Source: Silene noctiflora
Lineage: Eukaryota > Streptophyta > Magnoliopsida > Caryophyllales > Caryophyllaceae
NCBI GenBank assembly: GCA_009801015.1
Contig: VHZZ01001041.1
Span: 5,278 to 25,758, forward strand
Direction: 5' to 3'
DNA: 20,481 nt
Shown here: in pieces, positions 8,433-17,100 of the stretch
Layout: each line of letters starts with the position of its first letter
How positions within the stretch are numbered: the first letter of the stretch is position 1
Program-made: the position numbers and the translations under genes
Notes under the pieces: model-generated
What the model saw: only the letters and a program-made list of their open reading frames with translations
The model's database searches: none
Told to the model about the DNA's origin: nothing

Positions 8433-9101
8433 ATGACAAAAGACTGCGGCCACGACGACGATGATCATTCCGGGGGAGGCGGAGGTTTCTTCCGCCTCAT
8501 CATCGGAGCACTCCTCTTCCTCATCTTCATCGTCCTCTTCGTTGTATTCCTAATATGGTTAATCCTACGTCCTACAAAACCACATTTTATCCTCCAAGAC
8601 GCGACTATCTATTCCTTCAACGTCACGTCACCTAGTACCCTAACCGCAACATTTCAAGTCACGTTAGCGACCCGAAACCCTAATCAACGTATCGGTGTTT
8701 ATTACGATCGGGTCGATGTCTTTGCATCGTACCATAATCAACAAATCACGCTCCCGACACGTCTACCTCCTACGTACCAAGGTCATAAGGATGTTATTGT
8801 ATGGTCTCCGTTTTTATACGGTATTTCGGTACCGGTCGCGCCGTACTTAGGCATGTCATTACAGGAAGATCAGAATTCAGGGATTGTTTATATGAATATT
8901 AAGATTGATGGAAGGGTTAAATGGAAAGTTGGTACGTGGATTTCGGGTAAATATAGGTTAAATGTTAATTGTCCTGCTTATATTACCTTTCGTGGTAAAG
9001 GTAATTTCGGTAATAATAATAATAATGGTAATAATCCTGGGTTAAGTTTTAATACTGCTATTAAGTATCAACTTGCTAGTAGTTGTCATGTTGATGTATA
9101 A
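8433..9101 (+). CDS. NHL12: NDR1/HIN1-like (NHL, LEA_2 domain) protein, NHL1/NHL12 group
   Basis: Encodes 222 residues without introns. In order it shows a short N-terminus MTKDCGHDDDDH with a Gly run (14-18), one strong membrane segment (about 21-45), LRPTKPHFILQDATIY at 45-60, and an LEA_2/WHy-type beta domain with RNPNQRIGVYYDR (81-93), LPPTYQGHKD, VWSPFLYG and GRVKWKVGTWISGKYRL. This matches the Arabidopsis NHL1/NHL12 group almost block for block; family length is about 210-230. Family members sit in the plasma membrane with the C-terminal domain outside and take part in defence and stress responses; the exact role here is inferred. N63-V-T is a possible glycosylation site. Unusual: an Asn-rich insert (194-201) from an AAT run. 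The ATG is the only reasonable start (context ACAAAATGAC). Orthology to NHL12 rather than NHL1 is not certain. Confidence 0.95.
   Translation: MTKDCGHDDDDHSGGGGGFFRLIIGALLFLIFIVLFVVFLIWLILRPTKPHFILQDATIYSFNVTSPSTLTATFQVTLATRNPNQRIGVYYDRVDVFASYHNQQITLPTRLPPTYQGHKDVIVWSPFLYGISVPVAPYLGMSLQEDQNSGIVYMNIKIDGRVKWKVGTWISGKYRLNVNCPAYITFRGKGNFGNNNNNGNNPGLSFNTAIKYQLASSCHVDV
9012..9026 (+). repeat. (AAT)5 microsatellite inside the NHL12-like coding region
   Basis: Five in-frame AAT codons give Asn194-198, followed by Gly and two more Asn codons. The tract lies between the last core domain strand and the C-terminal strand, so length change in steps of three would be tolerated. Confidence 0.85.
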
Positions 9102-11370
9102 TCAACTTATCCAATTCGGTCATCATCAACTAAACTAGTCGACATCTGGAAACGGACGAGGCACCAAGGACCAAAGGACTACAAGGAAGCAAGGGCATAG
9201 TAACAGGTTATATATGTCAAAAACTTGATATTTTACGGGTTTTTTTTTTCTAACGTGTTTCCTTAGAACATACATTAAAAATCTATATGTGATACTTTAA
9301 AGTGTGTGTTATAGGGATAAACGTTAGAAAAACCGTTAATATTATATCGGGATTACAATTGCTTTTGTTTTACATTAGTTAGCTATTATTAGATGCAAAT
9401 TTTAGTAATTTTTAAGCATTTTTACTTGGAAGTAAAGTATGTGGATTATTAATAGAATATATTCATATAATGATTACAAGTATACTTTCGAGTAATTTGT
9501 ACATTTTGGATGATTATGGAATGAAAAGTTGTTTTCTTAATTAATTGGTATTGGTATTGTGTAGGAGGAGGAGGATGAGTTGTTGCTTTCTATCTTTGAT
9601 GGAGTTGCTTTAGTTTTTAGTGTGAACCACTTGTTCATGTTTTTTTTTGGTAAAGTGGTCCTTTGAATTTGTTTCTAAACCTTTATGATTGAAGATAATG
9701 TTGTTATTTTTGGTTTCTTTTGGCCAATTATTAACCCGAAAGTCGAAAGTAAAGAAGTCGATAAAGATGTTAGATGGTACACGTGACCTGAGTTTGAAAC
9801 CAATTAACATCAAATTATTATCTTTGCGACTTCGTTTGTAAAAGAAAAACGCGAGTTTTTAGATCGGTATAGACTATAGATTACACTAATCCATAAGGGC
9901 TATTGAGTCGATCCCCGCGTTTCCGATAACAAGGTTACCATTACTATAATTCAAGTTAAATAGTAATAACAAATTATAAGTTCTTCAGTAGATCATTTGT
10001 AATTATTGTTCATATATAATTCATATGTCAAGTGAAATACCTAGTAAATAGTAAGTTGTTTGTCCAATTAATAATTAGTTGACCCGTTTTAATTTTAAGA
10101 CGGATAAAGAGTCTGGGTAATTTTAGCTAGCTCTGTTTGTAAGTTGTGTCGGCAGAAATGGAAATAGCCTTAGCATGTGGGGATTGGCATCAAATAAATA
10201 GAGGAACGAACCTTCCTAAATGCTGACAATTACTAACTACACTCCATGTGACAACTCTGTGTGCGTACATGTGCTTCAGATTCCAAATTAGTTTCTATAC
10301 GGAGTATGTCCTAGACATCATACAACAACTAGTAATAATTTTTCAGCCAAGACCATCACAAGCTTATACCGTCTTACAAACTTTTTATTATCTAAAATTA
10401 TTTAAATTGATTAGACTTGTGAATACCTTCATAACTTGCAACCTTTACAAGTAAGAATTTGATGATAACTTTTAGTATATAATATATATCCGATATAAAT
10501 TAGGCTTTGAGTTGAGCATGATCAGGCTGGTTGAGAAAGTTTGTCCTCATGAGATTTATTATTATTATATTTCAAAATTCAAACTTAAAATCTCTGATTA
10601 AGTTAAAACAACCGTATTATCTTAGTGCGTATGGAATCATGGTACAATTAATATAAAGTCGTATATAGTCCCCATATATAGGTTTAAGTTGATCTAGGTT
10701 AGTACTCTGTATTTTAACTCCTTAATTAAATACAGAGTAATTAATGATGTAAAGCTAATTATTGAAAGGTAATTAATGCAAGATGAAGAAGTTCCGTAAC
10801 AATGGGATCATGTTCCTTGTTACCTTGACATGCAACGTTCCATGGACGATCTCACAAACCCAAGTGCTTGGATTTCATGTCATGCATTGACATACTAGGA
10901 TTAAATTCTTTCTAAAACTGTTTAAAAAGTTCACTTTCTTGTGAATATCAACCTTTTTTAACACAACCAGTTTTATCCTCCGTATTAGTTAAGACTTAAA
11001 AGAAGATAAAAAAAATGGAAAAATAAGAATTGTATGCAATAATGGTAGGACTACATCTCACATGGATGACAAAATTAATCATTCAAGGTAAAAGATTTCT
11101 TCAACTGAGTACATCCAAACTTAGAATTATGGATGACATTGAATCATTGATGATGAGCTATGTTATCACATGCACTATTTTGTTTGAGAAGATAAACTGT
11201 AACAACCTTTACACTGTGGCTAATTACTAATTAGATGCTTGAAATCAAAACTGAGCACCTAACTTCCACTAGTTGACGGAGTAATATTGTTTCAATGCAT
11301 GGCTTTTCTAACATGTACGGTTAAGGTACACATTAAGAGACTAATTAGGGAAACATTTACGTGGTTTTTT
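9102..11370. other. Intergenic 3' of the NHL12-like gene, no gene seen
   Basis: The first few hundred bases presumably include the 3' UTR of the NHL12-like gene; I cannot fix the poly(A) site. The rest is AT-rich DNA with no domain. Short open frames at 9610-9813 (-), 10248-10454 (+) and 11030-11230 (+) have no motif. The phrase ACCCGTTTTAATTTTAAGACGG near 10083 looks repeat-derived, and a perfect stem at 10703-10739 is listed separately. Confidence 0.5.
10703..10739. repeat. Perfect 12-bp inverted repeat TACTCTGTATTT / AAATACAGAGTA
   Basis: The arms at 10703-10714 and 10728-10739 are exact reverse complements around a 13-base spacer. TA at both tips fits a very short Stowaway-like remnant or an internally deleted MITE. 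Confidence 0.7.
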
Positions 11371-11558
11371 ATTAATTATCCATGAACACTTAGATCAACT
11401 GGCAAGGGGTTGTTCTAGCTTAACCAGAGGTCTCGTGCTCGAGCCCTGGGAACGCAGCAGTGTTGAAACTCATGAGGGAGAGCTTTACCGCCCTAGTGGT
11501 CCTACCCGGCTCGAATCCAGATTAAACCGGATGGTTTACACCAAAAAAAATTAATTAT
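11371..11558 (+). mobile_element. tRNA-derived SINE with 9-bp target duplication
   Basis: The body (about 11380-11549) has an RNA polymerase III A box-like sequence TAGATCAACTGG (11391-11402) and, about 32 bp on, a B box-like GTGCTCGAGCC (11435-11445). The tRNA-unrelated part follows and ends ...GGATGGTTTACACC with an A8 tail. ATTAATTAT occurs directly before (11371-11379) and after the tail (11550-11558), a plausible target duplication although its AT-only composition weakens it. The CAAGGGGTTGTTC...AACCAGAGGTCTCG...TCGAG phrase resembles the Au-type SINEs of plants. The length is about 170 bp. Confidence 0.78.
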
Positions 11559-11823
11559 AATAAATATTTGTTTATATATCAATGCCTAATATTTTTTTTA
11601 AGAAACTTTCTCTAAATAACTTCTTATCATATGCCCCTTACAAGTTAAAAAAAAAAAACGTTTAAAAGATATTATGTTTCCTTGTTTAGTTACAAGAAGT
11701 GAAGAATACCAACAAATGCAACTACAATTTAATGAGGAGTCACTGTATATGTACGTAGATGCCACATATAGATGAAACATTAAAGAGTGTGATAATAAAA
11801 TACAGTCACAAATTAATTATAGT

Positions 11824-12476
11824 ATAAGACGATCTCACACCGTAAGACAACTAGGGGTGAGAAAAAATATACGATACGGTTTTATGATACGTATACGATA
11901 CGGTATACGGTTTGAGTTATACGGATTTCCGTATATACGATATGAAATACGTATATACAATACGGTTTATAAAAATCGTATCGTATCCGGGTCGGGAAAA
12001 AATGAAACCGTATATACGGTTTCTGACACGGTTTGAAGTTTTTGTATAAAAAAAATTATAAAATGCAAAGTTCCTCTTTCAACTCCCACTCTTCTAATGT
12101 TTTTTATGATTTTTTTGAAGTAGCTTATCTCAATAAATAATAATTAGTCCTTCACTAGAGACGGTCATGTTATAGGTAATTATTAACTCTTGAATAATTA
12201 CAATATTTAATTGGGCATTTGTTACCAAACCGTATCCGTATACACGGTTTTTACGGGTACCCGAAAACCGTATATACAGTTAAACCGTATCGGATGCGTA
12301 TAGTGATTTTTGCGATTTTTAAAACCGTATACCCAATACGGTTTTGAAAACCGTATAGGATATACGGTTTTGCCCACCCCTAACGACAACCCTCTTTTAT
12401 AAAAAAAAAGTTGTTCATTATATTACTCGTAAGTGTTATATTTTTACATAATAAAACCGTCTTATAATATGAGACC
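11824..12476. mobile_element. Possible older repeat split by the hAT MITE
   Basis: The left flank has TATAAGACGATCTCACACCG (from 11824) and the right flank ends ACCGTCTTATAATATGAGACC (12456-12476), an imperfect inverted pair. This suggests the hAT MITE landed inside another small inverted-repeat element. The pairing is loose, so the call is tentative. Confidence 0.3.
11852..12382. mobile_element. hAT-type MITE rich in ACCGTATA repeats, 531 bp
   Basis: Ends TAGGGGTGAG and GCCCACCCCTA are inverted copies, and the adjoining 8 bp agree at 7 of 8 positions (AAGACAAC at 11844-11851, ACGACAAC at 12383-12390), as expected for hAT insertions. The outer ~150 bp at each side are filled with CGTATA, GTATACGG and ACCGTATATACGGT units in both orientations, while the middle (about 12050-12220) lacks them. 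Such subterminal arrays are the usual binding sites for hAT transposases. There is no coding capacity, so it depends on another element. Confidence 0.85.
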
Positions 12477-12702
12477 AACTCCAACGCAATAACTAGTCAA
12501 ATACAATTGCACCTAATCATTCAAACTCATTTATTAGGCTATAATAAGAACAAGTGAACAACAATGCAAATAATGGGATCAAAAATCGCATCAGCAAAAT
12601 GTTGGGTTATTAACCAGTCCAGCCCAAGTTGATATATTTGCCAAGTTATGGGCAGTTCCCAGGTTAGCTAGCAGTCCAGCACAGAATGTATATATAAGCT
12701 GG

Positions 12703-13871
12703 CAGGTTGTAAACGAGCCGATCTAGCTCGAGTTTGGCTCAAAGTGTTTAGCTCAATCTCGGACTCAGCTCGAAGCTCATCGAGCCTAAAAGATTGAAGC
12801 TCGAGCTCGGCTTGAGTTGCAATAGAGCTCGTTTTGTTATTATATAACTTCATTTGCTCACATTTGTGTCTAACTAAATATAAATATTTTTTAAAAACAA
12901 ATAAAATTATAAAATACTTAAAAAAATATTATATTATAATATATTTATAAATGCCTAAAGAACATGTAATTTAAAATAAATTTAATATAACAATATAAAA
13001 ATTAGGACGACGATAGGGCGCCACCGGGTGGTACCGAATCTCGGCGCCACCCTAATTAAAGGAAAATAAAAATAAATAGCAAAATTCTAGTTTTTCGTTT
13101 TTGCGCCAAAATTTTAAGGGCATGTATGTAATTTTATAACTATAATATTTATATCAATTAAAATTAAATCTAACTAAATTAAATTTGATCTATAATATTC
13201 CACACCAAAATCATTTATTTAATATTAACCTAATTTACAGTAAATTATTTTCGTCAAAAATTATGTTTCTTCATCATTGTATTGTGTTATTCATCTTCTT
13301 CGTTTTTCATTTTAACGGATGTAGAATTTTTTTATTTATATTTAAAAAAAAAAAAAGATGAAAATGTGTTACCACGGTCTTTCCCATATACGTTTACTAT
13401 ACCAAATACCACTCCACCAAAGTCTTTAACTATATATACATCTACATCATTATTCATTTACTTATTGAATGGAGGATGACAACAAATCGTGAACTCAAAC
13501 AAGAGAATGAACAACTTGTTTGTTATACCTCAAAAGGTGGCAAATTGTTAAGAAAAATCTATTTTTTCTCATTTACTATTTGATATTTTTAATTAATCAT
13601 GCAATTTTAAGTTACTAAACTACCCTTCTTTACTAATTAGTTTGAAATTGAAATTTTAGTAGAGGGAAATGAAATTATCCACATAATTTACTATTATATC
13701 CCCGATGGCGCCCAATTTGAGTACCACCGGTGGCGCCATCTCATTTTCCTAAAAATTATACAAAAAAAATTATACAATCTCGTATTTAACCAAGTTCGGC
13801 TCGAGCTCTGACCGAGCTAAATCCGAAGTCTCGACGATCCGGTTCAAGTTATTTACAGAATTACAGCCCTA
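12703..13871. mobile_element. CGAGCTCG-rich TIR element, interrupted by a MULE-type MITE
   Basis: The left end (GGTTGTAAACGAGCCGATCTAG) and right end (CGGTTCAAGTTATTTACAG...CAGCCCTAA) are loosely inverted. Both are followed inward by many GCTCGAGC/GAGCTCGG units (12710-12830 and 13797-13860). This is the TGTAAACGAGCCGAGC-type repeat common in plant genomes, probably a hAT relative. Without the later insertion it would be about 400 bp. Exact edges and target duplication are not resolved. Confidence 0.55.
12996..13758. mobile_element. Mutator-like (MULE-type) MITE with perfect 9-bp target duplication
   Basis: TAAAAATTA occurs immediately outside both ends (12996-13004 and 13750-13758). The element between (13005-13749, 745 bp) starts GGACGACGATAGGGCGCC and ends so that its reverse complement reads GGAAAATGAGATGGCGCC. 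A second matching block follows inward at each end (GGTGGTACC... / GGTGGTACT... then GGCGCCAYC). A 9-bp duplication and ends starting with GG fit Mutator-like elements. The GC-rich ends contrast with an AT-rich interior that lacks a transposase, so it is non-autonomous. Confidence 0.8.
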
Positions 13872-15670
13872 AACTAGCCCATAAATTTCAAAACTTTTAG
13901 TAGTCAAGGTAAAACTACGCCTAGGCCACTTGTTGGGTCATCTATTAAAGGCACGTTGGCTTTGTCTCGGACTCTCGGGTGTTTGAGATTCTAGAGATAA
14001 TTTTAGAGCTGTTTACGGTCCATCAGTTTATTTGAACCTGGTCCGTCGAGGCGTCGACCTGCAGGAAAATTGGGTACGGTTGTATCGACCATGTACTATA
14101 AAAGGTTAAAAAAAACGATATTTGACTTGTTTTAATCTCACAAACCTGCTTGCTCATAAACTACAGAGTAAAAGAGTTGGCATTGGCTCAACCCATATCT
14201 TGTCTAAGCCCGTGTTTGATTCGAGATGGAGCTATAGGCGATAGGCTCATAGGCCTACAACATACTCATACTAGGTAGCCATTCCTTTAACTGATACTCA
14301 GTGCCGGGCATGAGTGCATGACCGAGCATTGCCTTACCCTTGGCCATGGGCACCAGGACCGAGCATTGGCCAGGCCATAGGCATCAAGTGTGGGGAATGT
14401 GCGTGCATTGCTCAGGCCACAGCCACCAGTATAAAGTAAGCTTAATTTGTGAATTGCTCAGATTCCCAACGTCTTATAAATTAATGTATCATTTGTTATT
14501 CTTAATGAAATTAATTAGTCCTTGATTAATTTCTTGTGAGATCTAGATAATCCTGTAAATGAGGTAATATAAGCCAAATTCTGAACTGTTTCATTGGCGA
14601 ACATGTTACTGATTTACTGTGCAATCAACCTGTGTATTGTACCTGTTTATTTACTGCTCTGTGGAGCAGTTTAAGAATTTCGAAGCAGTTCCTAAACTAC
14701 CGGTATCTGCAAAAGAAAAATAAGACAGCATCGTCTATGTTACTCACACAGTCACACTCGGCTCTGCAAATGGAATAGACCGGACTATCCGGATAGACAA
14801 ATGGAAACAGTTTTTGAACCAGGCTAATGTATAACAACAAGATTAGACATTTCAACCCCATTACATCAAATCTCACAAGAGGGCAGGGTGAAGGGCTCAG
14901 CAAGCCACATGAGCACCAAATACCCCAAACCGGTGAGGTCTTACTCGAGTATATGACGACTGACTTTGTATATTTGCGACTTGTACACACTTGTATGATA
15001 TCACGTGCTTGGAGGTTGATACAGCTGCTACAATCATTGAGGTTTTAGACATCGGAGAGGCATTTCTCGGACTGTCGTTTTCCACAATGGAAAGTCCTAC
15101 AATATCATCAGGTAACGCTATCTCATATTCTCATTTTTCACAATGAGTCAACAAGAATACATACTTAGATAAGTTAGCAAGCAAGAGTAATAAAATCAAG
15201 TGCAAGATGATTAATGAACCACCTACATAACTTTATGCCAAAATGGAGCACCAAAAAGACAACATTATTTTATTATCTGTACTAAAGCCTTCACATTATG
15301 TAGTACACAAATTATTGTCTTTGTCTAAAATTTAAGACGGGTCAAGTAGTAAGAATAAGACACAAGCAGAGTTGTAGAGTGCATGGAGAAAAGCAAAAGA
15401 TCGATTTGTCTTATATGCTCAAATGGATGATACTTGATCTGTTTTAATGTTAAAAACGGATGTTTTTAAGGGAGACTAATCAAATGTTGTATATAGTACA
15501 GAGTATACTAGAATGCAACAAGATCCGAGGATCACATCATTCACATGGTTGTGTAGGGTTGCACTATTTATCGTCCTGATCATATGATTGGGATATGAAT
15601 TTGCATTTATACCGAGTAATGCACATCAAAGTTAAAGATCAACATGATAGGAGGGAGTTAGCTGGAAGTT
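13872..15670. other. Intergenic, no supported gene
   Basis: This 1.8-kb stretch has less extreme AT content near 14000-15100. It holds a degenerate GC-rich ~37-bp repeat (14320-14430) and an unassigned minus-strand open frame near 14897-15115, described under findings. No domain was recognised. TACAGAGTA motifs occur near 14162 and at 15498. Confidence 0.4.
14320..14429. repeat. Degenerate ~37-bp GC-rich tandem repeat, about three units
   Basis: GACCGAGCATTGCCTTACCC...GGCACCAG (14320-14356) is followed directly by GACCGAGCATTGGCCAGGCC...GCATCAAG (14357-14392). A third partial unit, GCATTGCTCAGGCCACAGCC then ACCAG, lies at 14405-14429. Confidence 0.5.
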
Positions 15671-15671
15671 G

Positions 15672-15899
15672 TCACTACTCGGTCGACATTACTTATTTTT
15701 CGTTTTCTAGCAGATGAGAGTGATACGGAAACTTGCTCAGTGTCATTTGATAACGCCATTATCATTTCTAAGATGTCGTATTAGCATGTTATCACTACTC
15801 GGTCGACATTACTTATTTTTCGTTTTCTTGCAGAAGAGAGTGATACGAAAACTCAGTGTCATTTGATAACGTCATTATCATTTGTAGATATCGTGTTAG
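15672..15899. repeat. Direct tandem duplication, 120-bp period, two copies
   Basis: TCACTACTCGGTCGACATTA at 15672 recurs at 15792. Nearly all of the next ~100 bp (TTTTCGTTTTC, GAGAGTGATACG, CAGTGTCATTTGATAACG, CATTATCATTT) is shared. The second copy is shorter by a few small deletions. No gene overlaps it. Confidence 0.85.
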
Positions 15900-16050
15900 C
15901 TTATATTCCTTAAACATAATCAAAACACAATTATATGACTTTTACAAATATGGGGCCAAAGTTCATAAAGAGTTATCATTCGAACATATGTAATTTGTAG
16001 TTTAACTATAATGAAACAACTTTAATGTAATAAATTAATGATGATTATAT

Positions 16051-16238
16051 CAGTGGTGGAGACACGATTTGCAGTTAGGGGGCGAAACAATTTAATGGGG
16101 GAGAACGAGTAATGTCATACCAACTCCCAAGTTAAATTCGAAAAATAATAATTAAAAATCTAACCAAAATTTCCTAATTTTTCATTTTTTTTAATAGGGC
16201 GAACGCTCTTCTAACCCCCTCGCTCTGATCTACCACTA
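16051..16238. mobile_element. hAT-like MITE (CAGTGGTGGAG ends), ~188 bp
   Basis: It starts CAGTGGTGGAGACACGATTT and ends ...CGCTCTGATCTACCACTA, an inverted pair with drift. GATTTGCAGTTAGGGGGCG near the left end matches the reversed right end of the copy at 5172-5325, so the two belong to one family in opposite orientation. Flanking ATTATAT (left) and ATTATAA (right) may be the remains of a target duplication, offset by a base. Confidence 0.65.
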
Positions 16239-17100
16239 ATTATAACTTGAAGACATATTTGACATGAGGTATATGATTCTTGGGAAATTTGAGATGGTAC
16301 AAGGGAATTGATGCAAAGTGTGACTTTATGATAAAGAATTGAACTCAAGTTGATGCTAATATCACTCAAAGGAATTCCTTCCTAACAAAGTGCATACTTT
16401 ACTTCTACCTTTTCTTGCAAAAATAAAGTGAGATCCTCACTTTTGGGTGTCTTTTTTTATCGCAAAACAAAAGTATGCAACAAGTCTCCGAATAAGAATG
16501 TAATAATACGGCGATTGTTTATCGTGATATTAACGTAAAAAGAGTCAAACTCGTAAAAAAAAAATATCCATTTGATTTATTCTCACTTGGTAAAACATTT
16601 ATCTTCATTGATGAAATATGCTATTTAGACAAACATACAAGAAAAATGATAATTGTAGCCTTCATTTAAGGGATTAAAAGAGAAAATAAATTCTTAATAC
16701 ATAATTGCATTACTTTATGTAATTTAGTCTTTAAATTTTAAGTTAATACCAAATTTGGAAGGCATTAACTGCAAATTACTTTATCAACAGAAATTCCGTT
16801 TAAAAGGTCATTTCAGAAACCAAAACTTAAGAAATATACAAATTATGAATTTGTTTAGATCATACATTCCCATCAATAAGTTGTTCAAATTAATATCATT
16901 ATAAATGGTCGAACCATTAAGTTCATTTTCACATTAATTATTCAAATGAATCATATCACGGTATTTATATTGTCATAAAATAAACATGTGTGACATCTAT
17001 AAACACATGTTTACGTAATTTCATTTCATTAATCATGAATAATTAACAATTTTGTCAATCACCATCACATTTGAATGATTTGATTACTACTCCTATAAAC
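16239..17100. other. Intergenic 3' of the aspartic protease gene, no gene seen
   Basis: AT-rich sequence with no recognised domain. AAAGTGAG/CTCACTTT form a perfect 8-bp stem at 16425-16443. The part nearest 17100 probably contains the 3' UTR of the minus-strand protease gene; its poly(A) site is not defined. Confidence 0.45.

Noticed and set aside
11391-11450. Possible functional tRNA gene
   Set aside because: A and B boxes are present, but the sequence does not close into an acceptor stem and is followed by a SINE body and A-tail.
13282-13479. 65-codon open frame in the MULE-type element
   Set aside because: It includes a poly-Lys run from an A-tract and Ser/Tyr-rich AT-driven composition; no transposase similarity.
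14053-14065. GTCGACCTGCAGG, identical to part of a common cloning polylinker
   Set aside because: Only 13 bases match and the flanks do not continue as vector on either side, so it is most likely chance.
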